Shown: in pieces, positions 9,030 through 18,501 of the stretch
Layout of the letters: every line of letters starts with the position of its first letter
How positions within the stretch are numbered: the stretch's first letter is position 1
Source of the DNA: Phycisphaerae bacterium
Lineage (GTDB): Bacteria; Chloroflexota; Anaerolineae; 4572-78; J111
Assembly (NCBI GenBank): GCA_028285035.1
Contig: JANQQF010000070.1
Coordinates: forward strand, 135,011 to 199,010
Reading direction: 5' to 3'
Length of the DNA: 64,000 nucleotides
Notes under the pieces: generated by a model
What the model saw: only the letters and a program-made list of their open reading frames with translations
What the model was told of the DNA's origin: nothing
Databases searched by the model: none
Translations under genes and position numbers: made by a program

Positions 9030-10508
9030 ATGAGTGAAGTAACTACAATTACAGGACGAGATTTACTAGAAATTGGTTGGCAACCTGGTCCACCAATGAT
9101 GTTAGCCCTTGAGGCCGCTGAAGCATTATTGAGAGATAATCACCCTCGTGATGAGGTCCTAACCTCGCTGGAAAACACCTTAAAGGCACCCACTAATTTT
9201 CAAAATGATCCCATTTTGGGAGCTGTTGCTGGATATCTCATACGTTCGGAAGCACCAACCGACAAAATGCCGCCCATTCGGGCTGAGGCCGTTCCCTATA
9301 AAATTTGGGGGGAAGGCTTTGAACAAGGGACATTGAACCAGCTCAACAACGCGGTTCATCTACCCATTGCCGAAGCTGCAGCATTGATGCCCGATGGTCA
9401 CCCCGGTTATGGCTTACCGATTGGGGGTGTATTAGCGACAAAAAATAGTGTGATCCCATATGGCGTAGGCATGGATATTGCCTGTCGCTTACGATTGAGC
9501 ATTTTCAATGAGTCTCCGGATTTGCTTAACGCACAACGAGATCGATTTCGTAAAGCCCTGACTTTCAACACCCGATTTGGGATTGGTCGAGCAGGCGAGT
9601 GGCAACAATATGATCAACGATATCACCCACTGCTCGATGACCCGCGTTGGCATGAAACACCTTTATTACGCAAGCTACACGCCAAAGCAGTGGCTCAACT
9701 GGGCACCTCGGGCACCTCAAATCACTTTGCGGAGTGGGCTAGTCTAACCGTCACCGAAGATATGCCCGAACTCGACATCAAAGCGGGTGACATTCGTTTG
9801 TGTTTTATCACACACTCCGGCTCGCGGGGTATCGGGGCCAACATTGCTCAAAGTTATACTCGCATTGCGAAAGATCAACGGGCACATCTCCCGAAAAAAT
9901 ATCAGGAGCTGGCTTGGCTTGATTTAGATAGCGAGGCCGGGCAAGAGTATTGGTTGTCGATGCAGGTTGCTGGCGATTTTGCCTCGGCTTGTCACGAAAC
10001 CATTCACGAGACGGTCCTGGATGCAGCAGGCCTGGAAGCTGTCAGCTACGTAGAAAATCATCACAACTTTGCTTGGGAAGAAGAGCACAACGGGCAAAAG
10101 CTGGTTGTACACCGCAAGGGGGCTACCCCGGCTGGGAAAGATGTTTTGGGCGTCATCCCAGGCACGATGGCAGACAAAGGGTATATTGTGATTGGTTTAG
10201 GGAATGAACAGTCGCTCAATTCCTCCAGCCACGGGGCTGGCCGACCGCGCTCACGAACCGCTAGTAAACAGATGATTACACGCCATCAACGGGATGCATA
10301 CTTAAACGAACGGGGGGTTGAGTTGCTTAATCCCGATGCGGGGGTGGATGAAGCCCCACAAGCCTACAAAGATCCAGCCGAGGTAATGGCCGCCCAAACT
10401 GATCTGGTTCGTCCGATTGCCACGTTTATGCCGATGATGGTGATGATGGCCAGTGATGACAAGTTTGGGAAGAAAAAACGGCGTAAAAAACAGAAGAAAC
10501 GACGATAA
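9030..10508 (+). CDS. rtcB: RNA-splicing ligase RtcB
   Basis: RtcB joins 2',3'-cyclic-phosphate or 3'-phosphate RNA ends to 5'-OH ends with GTP and manganese, in RNA repair. At 492 residues it has the usual size. Metal-binding motifs are visible in order: MPDGHPGYGLPIGG, GVGMDIACRL (with the conserved cysteine), GTSGTSNHF, THSGSRGIG and VENHHNFAW. The guanylylated nucleophile is His401 in SSSHGAGRPRSR. The C-terminus is a lysine/arginine tail (KKKRRKKQKKRR), not part of the core fold. The ATG at 9030 sits five bases after GAGG. A GTG at 9024 overlaps that site and is less likely. No RtcA or RtcR gene is adjacent. A strong terminator follows. Confidence 0.96.
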   Translation: MSEVTTITGRDLLEIGWQPGPPMMLALEAAEALLRDNHPRDEVLTSLENTLKAPTNFQNDPILGAVAGYLIRSEAPTDKMPPIRAEAVPYKIWGEGFEQGTLNQLNNAVHLPIAEAAALMPDGHPGYGLPIGGVLATKNSVIPYGVGMDIACRLRLSIFNESPDLLNAQRDRFRKALTFNTRFGIGRAGEWQQYDQRYHPLLDDPRWHETPLLRKLHAKAVAQLGTSGTSNHFAEWASLTVTEDMPELDIKAGDIRLCFITHSGSRGIGANIAQSYTRIAKDQRAHLPKKYQELAWLDLDSEAGQEYWLSMQVAGDFASACHETIHETVLDAAGLEAVSYVENHHNFAWEEEHNGQKLVVHRKGATPAGKDVLGVIPGTMADKGYIVIGLGNEQSLNSSSHGAGRPRSRTASKQMITRHQRDAYLNERGVELLNPDAGVDEAPQAYKDPAEVMAAQTDLVRPIATFMPMMVMMASDDKFGKKKRRKKQKKRR

Positions 10509-10513
10509 CGTCA

Positions 10514-10550
10514 AAAGTCCGGCTCAAAATGAGCCGGACTTTTTTATTTA
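10514..10550. terminator. Intrinsic terminator after rtcB, probably bidirectional
   Basis: AAAAGTCCGGCTCA and TGAGCCGGACTTTT pair perfectly over 14 bases around an AAA loop, followed by a T-rich tail on the plus strand. The A-run on the left arm gives a U-run on the minus strand too, serving the small convergent reading frame. Confidence 0.92.
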
Positions 10551-10726
10551 GGCCATTCCTCGCCCCAAATTTTTTTACGAAGCCAGCGTACAATCCACCA
10601 CGGCGAAAATCGCCCAATATAAGCAACTGTCCGCCCATTTGATTGAATGTAAATTGGCTTCTTTTTGAGCTGGCTATCCACAAGCACATCCTTCAACCGA
10701 ACATTTGTTTGGGTGTTTATTGACAT
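10544..10726 (-). CDS. Small hypothetical protein (60 aa), possible Phd-like fold
   Basis: A 60-codon frame with TTGAGGTATA just before the ATG and a stop inside the shared rtcB terminator. The product reads MSINTQTNVRLKDVLVDSQL followed by KKKPIYIQSNGRTVAYIGRF and a basic tryptophan-rich end (WWIVRWLRKKIWGEEW). The stretch from LKDVLVDSQL to RTVAYI faintly recalls the first helix and strand of Phd/YefM antitoxins, but no toxin gene is adjacent and the match is too short to rely on. The basic, aromatic C-terminus could also contact membranes. It may be a real small gene or a chance frame. Confidence 0.4.
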   Translation of the reverse strand: MSINTQTNVRLKDVLVDSQLKKKPIYIQSNGRTVAYIGRFSPWWIVRWLRKKIWGEEWPK

Positions 10727-11030
10727 TATACCTCAACTTTTAAGTTTTAGTAACTGGCAAGTTACAATATTATTCATACCGTCTAAGACACATAAGACTT
10801 ACGCAGAATGTGTAAAAATGTTGGTTGAGCTTGTCGAAACCAGATACTTTACCCCACAAACATTGATGTCGACAGGCTCAATCAACGCTTTGCCTAAGTC
10901 CTGATACAGTATCTTCCAAGATTGATCCTTTTTGACAGAACATTAACTTCCCTCTAAAGTGGCTCGGTTGGATTCATAGAACTCATAGGGTTACTAACTC
11001 TAAAACTCTATAGCCTCAGAGGAGATAGCT
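10727..11030. repeat. 304-base gene-free stretch with an interspersed inverted repeat
   Basis: No gene is supported. GGTTGAGCTTGTCGAAAC (10823-10840) and GTCGACAGGCTCAATCAAC (10868-10886) form an imperfect inverted repeat of the GTTGAGCCTGTCGAAAC type that is scattered through many environmental genomes. Further right (10968-11015) is a block of TAGAGTTT-like words related to those at 23473, 39071 and 58826. The ribosome-binding site of the next gene ends the stretch. Confidence 0.6.
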
Positions 11031-12206
11031 ATCACAACAGAAGTACAATATACTGTTCGCTGGCAACAAAGAGCAGGCATTTGGATTGGCATTGGCCTCA
11101 ACCCAGCCAGTATTACTCTGGGCGGCGGATTAGCCGCTCGTTTACCGCTGCAATACTTATTATGGCTGATGCCCTTAGGGGCTTTGGTCTTAACTATCCT
11201 GGTCATAACTGTAGCCACCATTGGTCGTAGACAACGCCAGCCCTTGGCCCAACTGTCTGGGACAACCTTTGGCTTAGGCTTGGGGGCCTTACTCATCAAT
11301 TTAATCATGGGCGTCGGAATGATGGGTTGGGGTGGTTTTCAGTTTGGCTTAACTGGAGTCAGTCTCGCTAATTTGTTAAATTGGTATCTATGGGTTGGGG
11401 TCTTAATTATGGGGCTGACAGTGCTGGGGTTGAGCCAACTCCACATCAATCGTTGGAACGCAATGATATGGATTACAACTACTTCGTCGCTCGCTTTGGC
11501 TGTTGTGGCCTTAATTGTAGTGACCCGTTGGGAGACCGAAATCACGCCGACCACTGCCCCATTCAGTTTGAGTGCAGCCTTTTGGGTGATTGGTAGCGTG
11601 GTGGCCTATGGAGGATTGTTCAATTTACGGGTACCCGACTTTGCCTGGGACGTCCAAAGTAATCGGGATATCCTCATTGATGGTTTTCTTCTCTTTATCA
11701 CTCTGATTGTATCGCTTTTCATTGGCATGTTGCTTTTCCGAACCACGGGTGATTGGAATTTAGCGGAAATTTTTGCAGACACCTCACTCGCTTGGCTTGG
11801 GCATCTTTTTCTCATCCTTTCGCTCATCTCACCCACCTTAGGGTCAATGTACTCTGGGGGGTTGGCTTGGAAACAAGTTCTTCGTATCTCCCATCAACAA
11901 GGGACAGCCCTTTGTATCAGTGTCGGTGTTCTCTTAGGGGTTACCCGTTTTGATCGGCAGCTTTTGCCGTTTTTAGACTGGATTGGGGCGGTCGCCCCAC
12001 CTGCCAGTGCCATTATCATTGCTGTTGCACTTATAAAACGAGTGGTTCCAACCCGTTTCGCCCTCATCGCTTGGGGTGTTGGCTCCATTGTGGGGCTATT
12101 TTTCAAGATAAATGGTGAAATCATCTATTTACTCATTGGTGCCGGAACGAGTTTGGTCATTCTGGGTATTCAATTGATCATATCCAAAGATACCCCGTCT
12201 AAATAG
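11031..12206 (+). CDS. NCS1-like (cytosine/purine permease-type) transporter with ATC start
   Basis: An integral membrane protein with about twelve hydrophobic helices. The N-terminal QRAGIWIGIGLNPASITLGGG and the central RVPDFAWDVQSNRDILIDGF are in the positions seen in CodB-like nucleobase:cation symporters, so import of a nucleobase or related compound is likely; the substrate is unknown. The first ATG in frame (11169) would delete the first helix and the conserved QRAG-GLNPAS region. The frame is open upstream to 11004, with no ATG, GTG or TTG. The best start is ATC at 11031, six bases after GGAG, giving (I/M)TTEVQYTVRWQQRAGIW and 391 residues. Either ATC is used as a rare start or the start codon is mutated or misread. 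Confidence 0.65.
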   Translation: MTTEVQYTVRWQQRAGIWIGIGLNPASITLGGGLAARLPLQYLLWLMPLGALVLTILVITVATIGRRQRQPLAQLSGTTFGLGLGALLINLIMGVGMMGWGGFQFGLTGVSLANLLNWYLWVGVLIMGLTVLGLSQLHINRWNAMIWITTTSSLALAVVALIVVTRWETEITPTTAPFSLSAAFWVIGSVVAYGGLFNLRVPDFAWDVQSNRDILIDGFLLFITLIVSLFIGMLLFRTTGDWNLAEIFADTSLAWLGHLFLILSLISPTLGSMYSGGLAWKQVLRISHQQGTALCISVGVLLGVTRFDRQLLPFLDWIGAVAPPASAIIIAVALIKRVVPTRFALIAWGVGSIVGLFFKINGEIIYLLIGAGTSLVILGIQLIISKDTPSK

Positions 12207-12281
12207 GCTTGTAGTTTTTGCGGCAATCAGGCACAATCATAAATACAAAATTCTTTTAGATACCCCAAAGGTTTGGCAAGG

Positions 12282-15212
12282 ATGCCCGACAACATAGATC
12301 AACTCGAAAACGATTTAATCGTCACAACTAACCCAAAAGAACGAATTGAACTCCTTAATCAATTAGCCGAAAGATTACGTACCAGCGATATTCAACGTGG
12401 CATCAATCTCGCCAAAGAGGCTTATCAGTTATCCAAAAGCGATCAATTCGAACCATCCCCCTATCAAAAGGGGTTAGCGGATAGTCAGGTTAATCTCGGT
12501 CGCCTTTATCACGAACTAGCCGACTATAACACCGCTTTAGACCACACCGTTGAAGCCCTCAACCTCTATCAACAACTCAATGATAACCAAGGTCAATGCA
12601 AGGCTTATAATATTTTTGGCCTGATTAATTTGAGGCTCGGGGATTACTCCGAAGCACTTCACAATCATCTTGAGGGATTAAAACTTGCTGAGATGGCTGA
12701 TGACACATCCTTAAAGGCTAAACAGTTATTGTGTTTAGGATTAGTCTATTGGTATTCGGGCAGTTATCAGCAGGCCTTGGCCCATTATGAAAAAAGCCTC
12801 CCCCTTTATCAAGATATTAGCGATTTAACAGGTGAAGCCGCAATCTTAAATAATTGCTGTGGCGTGCATTGCCAATTAGGGAATTATGATCTTGCCATCA
12901 GTTATGGGATGCAGGGAGTCACCCTCTGTAGACAGATTGAAGATGAATATCACGAGGCCTTAACTCAGGATAGTTTAGGCGAGACCTATTTAGTCTGGGG
13001 GAAGTATGAACAAGCGATCGAACATTTTTATATTGGTTTAGACATTGCCCGAAAAATGGGGCTTCCATTTACAGAAATGATAATCAGCCGCAATTTAGGC
13101 AAGACGTATTTCCATCAAGCCAACTATGATCTGGCCCTCAACTATCTGAATCAAGCCGTTAATTTGGCTGAAGCCTTCAACACCAAACAAGAGTTGTTTC
13201 AGTGCTATCAGACTCTTGCTAGTCTATATGAAGCTAAAGGTCAGTTTGAGCAGGCGTTAATCTTTCACAAGAAATTCCACGATACAAAAGAGCAAGTCTT
13301 TAACGAAAATGCAGATCTGCGTCTCAAAAACCTGGAAGTACGATATCGTACCGAAGCAAAGGCCCAGGAAGTTGAAATCGAAAGATTAAAGACAGCCACC
13401 CTGGAACAGGAACTTGAGGAGCGTAAACGGGCTGAATTATTATTACAACAAATGCAAGAAGAACTCGAGAAACAGGTCCAGCATCGTACAACAAAATTAT
13501 CTGAGACAAATTCCTTACTTGAAACGCATATTGCCGAACGTAAGCGCATTGAAATGGCATTACGTGAAAGCGAAATGCGTTATCGATTGATTTTCGAGCA
13601 AGGCCCCCTGGCAGTTACATTAATCGACCTTGATCTAAAATATATCAAAGTCAATCAAAGAATGTGTGATATCATTGGATATGAAAAGGCAGAACTTTAT
13701 CAATTAACTTTTACCAGTATTACCCATCCAGAGGATCGCGATCTTGATTTTGGATTGGCCCAACAACTCATTGAGAATAAAATTTCCCATTATCAAATTG
13801 AAAAACGATTTATCCATAAAAGTGGTCGCTGTATTTGGGGACGATTGACAGCAACGTTTATTCGTGACCACGAAAAAAATCCATTGTATGGGCTAGGGCT
13901 TATTGAAGACATTACGGAACAAAAACAAGCTGAGGGTGTGTTACGACAATACTCTGAGCGTTTGGAGATTTTACGTGACATTGATAATGCTATTCTGACA
14001 GCACAATCTCCCAAGGAAATCGCGCAGGCTGTGGTTCAACATATTTGCAAATTGATGCCTTGTGATCGGGTAAGCGTTGTAATTTTTAATGATGACACCC
14101 AAGAGGGTGAGGTGTTGGCAGTTCATGAGAAAATCCAAACCAATTTGGGGGTCGGTCAACACATCCCCATTGACCGATTTGGTATTACTAATACTTTAAA
14201 GATGGGTCAGTCTCATGTCGTCAATGATTTCACATCGTTATCGCAACCATCTCCAATAATCCAGACTCTACAAAAAGTCGGCCTTCTCGCTTATATCAGT
14301 ACGCCACTTATGGTTCAAGACCAATTAATTGGTATGATCAGTGTAGGGTCCACCCAGCCGAATGTCTTTACCTCTGATCATATTGAAAGCACCTGTCTTG
14401 TTGCGGCTCCTTTAGCCATCGCCATGCAACAGGCAAGATTATATGAGCAAGTACAAACCCAAGCTCAAGAATTAGAAAGGCGAGTGGCGGAACGAACCGC
14501 CCAGCTTGAAGCCGCCCAGCAAGAGCTTATCCAGCAAGAGCGTTTAGCCACGCTAGGTCAGTTAACCGCGACAGTCAGCCACGAGTTGCGAAATCCGCTG
14601 GCCACACTACGAACCTCACTCTATTCGATTGACTCGAAGGTACGTGACAAAGGGCTAGGTGTTGAACGGGCTTTGGATCGCCTCGATCGTAACATCACCC
14701 GCTGTGACAACATTATTGGTGAGTTACTGGATTACACTCGAATGCCACGCATCAAGTTAGCCTATACTGATCTTGACGCCTGGCTTATTGACCTTAGCCA
14801 GAATCATCCAATTCCCCCCGAAATCAGCCTTAATCTTGATTTACAATCTCAGGCAAAGGTTGCCTTGGACCCAGATCGATTTCAACGGGTTATGATCAAT
14901 TTGATGGACAATGCCATTCAGGCGATGTTATCGTTGAATGAAAACATCAGGCAGCTGACCCTGACCATCCAATCAACTATTGAGCAGGGGCAAGCAAAAA
15001 TTCGAGTTATCGATACGGGGAGTGGTATCCCTACCGAAGTATTGCCACAAATTTTCGAACCCCTTTTTAGCACAAAAGGGTTTGGGGTTGGGTTAGGTCT
15101 GACAGTGGTCAAAGAAATTGTTGAGCAGCATCAGGGCGACATTAAAATCACCAGTGAGCCAGGCCAAGGTACAGAAGTCACGCTATGGCTAACGTTAGCG
15201 AATGAGGAATAG
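12282..15212 (+). CDS. TPR-PAS-GAF sensor histidine kinase
   Basis: A 976-residue cytoplasmic kinase. About residues 60-330 are tetratricopeptide repeats (A-x-x-H/Y-x-x-x-A-L patterns), then a coiled coil (about 345-425), a PAS domain (about 430-545), a GAF domain (about 555-715), a second coiled coil, a HisKA domain with phosphoacceptor His767 in TVSHELRNPLATLR, and an HATPase with N box NLMDNAIQAM, G1 DTGSGIP and G2 FGVGLGLTVV. No membrane helix, so it senses internal signals or partner proteins through TPR/GAF. It is followed after one base by a REC-REC protein and then a hybrid kinase, so the three form a signalling operon. A TTG at 12273 is an alternative start; AAAGG lies ten bases before the chosen ATG. 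Confidence 0.9.
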   Translation: MPDNIDQLENDLIVTTNPKERIELLNQLAERLRTSDIQRGINLAKEAYQLSKSDQFEPSPYQKGLADSQVNLGRLYHELADYNTALDHTVEALNLYQQLNDNQGQCKAYNIFGLINLRLGDYSEALHNHLEGLKLAEMADDTSLKAKQLLCLGLVYWYSGSYQQALAHYEKSLPLYQDISDLTGEAAILNNCCGVHCQLGNYDLAISYGMQGVTLCRQIEDEYHEALTQDSLGETYLVWGKYEQAIEHFYIGLDIARKMGLPFTEMIISRNLGKTYFHQANYDLALNYLNQAVNLAEAFNTKQELFQCYQTLASLYEAKGQFEQALIFHKKFHDTKEQVFNENADLRLKNLEVRYRTEAKAQEVEIERLKTATLEQELEERKRAELLLQQMQEELEKQVQHRTTKLSETNSLLETHIAERKRIEMALRESEMRYRLIFEQGPLAVTLIDLDLKYIKVNQRMCDIIGYEKAELYQLTFTSITHPEDRDLDFGLAQQLIENKISHYQIEKRFIHKSGRCIWGRLTATFIRDHEKNPLYGLGLIEDITEQKQAEGVLRQYSERLEILRDIDNAILTAQSPKEIAQAVVQHICKLMPCDRVSVVIFNDDTQEGEVLAVHEKIQTNLGVGQHIPIDRFGITNTLKMGQSHVVNDFTSLSQPSPIIQTLQKVGLLAYISTPLMVQDQLIGMISVGSTQPNVFTSDHIESTCLVAAPLAIAMQQARLYEQVQTQAQELERRVAERTAQLEAAQQELIQQERLATLGQLTATVSHELRNPLATLRTSLYSIDSKVRDKGLGVERALDRLDRNITRCDNIIGELLDYTRMPRIKLAYTDLDAWLIDLSQNHPIPPEISLNLDLQSQAKVALDPDRFQRVMINLMDNAIQAMLSLNENIRQLTLTIQSTIEQGQAKIRVIDTGSGIPTEVLPQIFEPLFSTKGFGVGLGLTVVKEIVEQHQGDIKITSEPGQGTEVTLWLTLANEE

Positions 15213-15213
15213 T

Positions 15214-15945
15214 ATGGCACCATTGAATATCTTCATTGTAGATGATAATCAGGATTTGGCAGAAAGTTTGGCCGATATTTTGGAGGCAAAAGGGCATTCG
15301 GTGGATATTGCTTTTGACGGAGAAAGCGCAGTCAAAAAATTTCAGGAGAAATTTTTTGATCTCACCTTTATGGATGTTAGGCTGCCGGGGATGAACGGGG
15401 TAGAAAGTTTTCTCGAAATCCGTAAGCTCCATCCTCAGGCCAATGTCGTTATGATGACTGGTTACAGTGTCGAACAATTACTTGACCAAGCAATGAATAA
15501 CGGCGCACTCGCCATTCTGCACAAACCCATTGACATTCCTTATATCCTTTCGCTTTTAGAAGAAATTCCATCTGAGGGAATTATTGTTGTGGCTGATGAT
15601 GATCCTGAATTTGCCAGCCTGCTACGAGAGTTGTTATCGAATGAAGGATACGCGGTTCTTTTGGCACACAATGGACCAGACGTTGTCAATCAAGTCCTTG
15701 CGAACAAAGTAAATGTGCTAATTCTTGATTTACGATTACCCATTTTAAGTGGTCTGGAAGTCTATCTGGATTTAAAGGCTCGGGATAAAATTGTACCAAC
15801 CATCATTGTCACTGGATACGCCATCGAAGAGGCAAACAGTATTGAACAGCTCAATTCCTTATCTGTCGCGGGCTGTTTAATCAAACCTTTTGATCTAGCA
15901 GAGTTACTCCAAGCCATAAAACAGCTCACCCCACCGACAAATTAG
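15214..15945 (+). CDS. Tandem-receiver (REC-REC) response regulator without output domain
   Basis: 243 residues comprising two complete receiver domains. REC1 (about 5-120) has VDDNQD, phosphoacceptor Asp54 in MDVRLPG, the MTG switch residue and the conserved HKP lysine. REC2 (about 124-240) has ADDDPE, Asp172 in LDLRLP and IKPF. No DNA-binding, enzymatic or RNA-binding output follows, so it most likely relays or stores phosphate between the kinase encoded just upstream and the hybrid kinase downstream, or acts by binding a partner. The ATG at 15214 is six bases after GAGG and one base after the kinase stop. An ATG at 15202 overlapping the kinase gene is less likely. Confidence 0.88.
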   Translation: MAPLNIFIVDDNQDLAESLADILEAKGHSVDIAFDGESAVKKFQEKFFDLTFMDVRLPGMNGVESFLEIRKLHPQANVVMMTGYSVEQLLDQAMNNGALAILHKPIDIPYILSLLEEIPSEGIIVVADDDPEFASLLRELLSNEGYAVLLAHNGPDVVNQVLANKVNVLILDLRLPILSGLEVYLDLKARDKIVPTIIVTGYAIEEANSIEQLNSLSVAGCLIKPFDLAELLQAIKQLTPPTN

Positions 15946-15981
15946 TAGCTTACCTCAATCTGTCAAAAGGAGTTTCTGCCA

Positions 15982-17529
15982 ATGTCACCAAATTGGCGAA
16001 TTTTAATTGTAGATGATGATGTTGACTTCTGTGCCTCGCTTCAAGACATCCTAGAGTCAGCTTGCTATCAAATCGGCGTTGCACATACCATCCAACAAGC
16101 CACTCAAATTACCCTTGAGTTTGAGCCACATGTCATTCTGATTGACATAAAGCTTGGGCAAGAAAATGGTCTTGATTTATTAACCAAACTCCCCAGTAAT
16201 CAATCAGTCCTCTATGTCATTATGACCGCATATGCTGATCTTGATCTAACGATTCAGGCGCTAAAGATGGGGGTGTATGATTTCTTAAGCAAACCATTGT
16301 ACCCTCAAGAGCTACTGGCAACCTTGGATCGTTGTTTTGAAAAAATCCGCTTGGTTCAAGAGAATGAACGAGCCTTAGCCGCATTGAAAGAAAATGAGGC
16401 ACAACTGCGGCAGGCCCAAAAGATGGAGGCGGTCGGCCGTCTAGCTGGGGGAGTCGCCCACGATTTCAACAACATTTTAACGGTCATTCTAGGCAATTGT
16501 CACCTGATGTTAAATGAGATTGGCGATACCCATCCGCTTCGTGATGATTTAGAACAAATTCTAAAGTCAGTCAATCGCGGCTCTTCTCTGATTCGGCAAC
16601 TTTTGGCTTTCAGTCGTCAACAAGTGCTTCAAGCCCACGTCCTCAACCTCAATGAGATTATTGAGAATTCTGAGAAATTACTACGGCGTCTCATTGGGGA
16701 AAACATCCAATTCACCGTTGATCTTGATGATAATCTGTCTTGGGTCAAAGTTGATCCGGGTCAAGTTGAGCAGGTCATCATGAATCTTGTCATTAACGCT
16801 CGGGATGCAATGCCAAAAGGGGGTTCGCTAACCATTGAAACCCAAAATGTTTATTTCAAAGAAGCTTTAGATAATCAAAAGGCTGGGATCTACGCCTCAA
16901 TGGTTGTACGAGATAATGGTAGTGGGATGGATGAAAAAACGCAGTCGCGAATTTTTGATCCATTCTTCACAACCAAAGAAACAGGCGAAGGAACCGGTCT
17001 AGGCTTAGCAACCGTCCACGGCATCGTCACCCAAAGCAGTGGGCACATTGAGGTTGAAAGTGAACCAGGGCAGGGATCTTGCTTCAAAATATACTTCCCG
17101 GCCGTAGCCGAGAAAAGCCCAGCCGTCATTATGAAAAATGAGAATGTCGCCTATCAAACAGGGTCGGGCACAGTCCTACTTGTAGAAGATGATGATGCCT
17201 TAAGGCGGCTAGTTGATCGCGTGTTAACCAAGAATGGATATCATATACTGAGTACCCCTGATCCGAATGAAGCGCTACACCTCTCACATAATCACCACAG
17301 TCCAATCGACTTGCTGCTTACGGATGTGGTGATGCCTACAATGAGTGGCCGGGAGTTAGCTGAGCACCTTCTGCCCATTTTCCCCCAACTCAAAGTCATT
17401 TACATGTCGGGTCACACCCGCGATCAACTTGATGTTAGTGAGCTTGAAGAAGCAGATGCCCCCTTCCTCCGCAAACCATTCGCTCCTGAGGTATTAATCC
17501 GAAAGATTCACGAAACCTTAGACAAATAG
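15982..17529 (+). CDS. Hybrid histidine kinase, REC-HisKA-HATPase-REC
   Basis: 515 residues. An N-terminal receiver (Asp55 in LIDIKLG) is followed by a short coiled coil, a HisKA domain with His160 in [15 protein letters not shown] (a subfamily common in hybrid kinases), an HATPase with N box [15 protein letters not shown] and [14 protein letters not shown], and a C-terminal receiver with Asp448 in [11 protein letters not shown] and RKPF. No sensor or membrane segment, so the input is probably phosphoryl transfer to the N-terminal receiver. AAGGAG precedes the ATG by nine bases. It ends the three-gene signalling block. No Hpt domain or DNA-binding regulator is encoded nearby. Confidence 0.9.
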   Translation: MSPNWRILIVDDDVDFCASLQDILESACYQIGVAHTIQQATQITLEFEPHVILIDIKLGQENGLDLLTKLPSNQSVLYVIMTAYADLDLTIQALKMGVYDFLSKPLYPQELLATLDRCFEKIRLVQENERALAALKENEAQLRQAQKMEAVGRLAGGVAHDFNNILTVILGNCHLMLNEIGDTHPLRDDLEQILKSVNRGSSLIRQLLAFSRQQVLQAHVLNLNEIIENSEKLLRRLIGENIQFTVDLDDNLSWVKVDPGQVEQVIMNLVINARDAMPKGGSLTIETQNVYFKEALDNQKAGIYASMVVRDNGSGMDEKTQSRIFDPFFTTKETGEGTGLGLATVHGIVTQSSGHIEVESEPGQGSCFKIYFPAVAEKSPAVIMKNENVAYQTGSGTVLLVEDDDALRRLVDRVLTKNGYHILSTPDPNEALHLSHNHHSPIDLLLTDVVMPTMSGRELAEHLLPIFPQLKVIYMSGHTRDQLDVSELEEADAPFLRKPFAPEVLIRKIHETLDK

Positions 17530-17637
17530 AAAAGCGTTAAGCGCAACTATCGCAACGGTCAATGCCCCAGTCAAATCCCACAGATATAATTTCAAAAATA
17601 TGTTACCTTTAAATCAAAGATATACAAGAGGTTTCTA

Positions 17638-18375
17638 ATGACTATTCCCACATACAACGGAGATGTTCCCTATCTCACGACAGATCAAATGATTGAGGTG
17701 GATCGGGCGATGATTGAGGATTACAAAATCGAACTGATGCAAATGATGGAAAACGCAGGCCGAAACTTGGCCCACTTAGCACGAGACCGATTTTTTGAGG
17801 GCAATCCTTCTGGGAAAAATGTGGTTGTCCTTGCTGGTACAGGGGGTAATGGCGGGGGAGCCTTGGTTTGCGCCCGTCGACTCCACAATTACGGCGCAAA
17901 CGTCCAGGTGTTCATCACCAAGCCCGATGAAGCATTCACGGCCATTCCAGCCCATCAGCTCGATATTCTGCGGCGGATGAAAGTTTCTGTCGCTGACATT
18001 GGCACCTTGCCTCAATCAAAGCCCGATCTGATTATCGATGGCCTCATCGGCTACAGTCTCAAGGGCACACCACGTGGCACAGCCCGCACCCTTATTCAGT
18101 GGGCTAACAATCAAACGGCACCAATCCTGGCCCTAGATGCCCCCTCTGGCATTGATACGACCAGCGGCACCGTATTTGAACCCGCCATCAAAGCCACGGC
18201 GACAATGACCCTCGCCCTCCCTAAAGCTGGTCTACGAGCACCCGGTGTTGAGGCCCACGTCGGCGAACTGTATCTTGCCGACATCAGTGTTCCACCAGAG
18301 CTGTATGCAGAACCAGCCTTAAACTTGCAAGTCGATCCTGTATTTGCAGAGAATGATATAATTCGTTTAGTCTAG
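17638..18375 (+). CDS. nnrE: NAD(P)H-hydrate epimerase (YjeF N-terminal domain, stand-alone)
   Basis: A 245-residue Rossmann-like protein that would interconvert R and S forms of damaged NAD(P)HX so that the dehydratase NnrD can repair them. Family landmarks are TDQMIEVDRAMIEDY at the N-terminus, the nucleotide loop AGTGGNGGGALVCARRL, IDGLIGYSLKGTPRG, LDAPSGIDTTSG, and MTLALPKAGL. In most members the loop reads GNNGGDGLVAAR; here the Asp is replaced by Gly and the next Gly by Ala. The C-terminal ADP-dependent dehydratase domain found in many bacterial fusions is absent and no nnrD is seen in the window. The frame begins at an ATG, with AGAGG about seven bases upstream. Confidence 0.85.
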   Translation: MTIPTYNGDVPYLTTDQMIEVDRAMIEDYKIELMQMMENAGRNLAHLARDRFFEGNPSGKNVVVLAGTGGNGGGALVCARRLHNYGANVQVFITKPDEAFTAIPAHQLDILRRMKVSVADIGTLPQSKPDLIIDGLIGYSLKGTPRGTARTLIQWANNQTAPILALDAPSGIDTTSGTVFEPAIKATATMTLALPKAGLRAPGVEAHVGELYLADISVPPELYAEPALNLQVDPVFAENDIIRLV

Positions 18376-18501
18376 TTGCATATTCACGATACAATTGCCC
18401 AAAAAATCAACCTCATTTTGTATCTTCCCCCAACTTGATTATTATCCCTCTCGTGTTGAATTTTCAACCGCGCAAAATCCACATTGGACGTACAATCCGA
18501 G

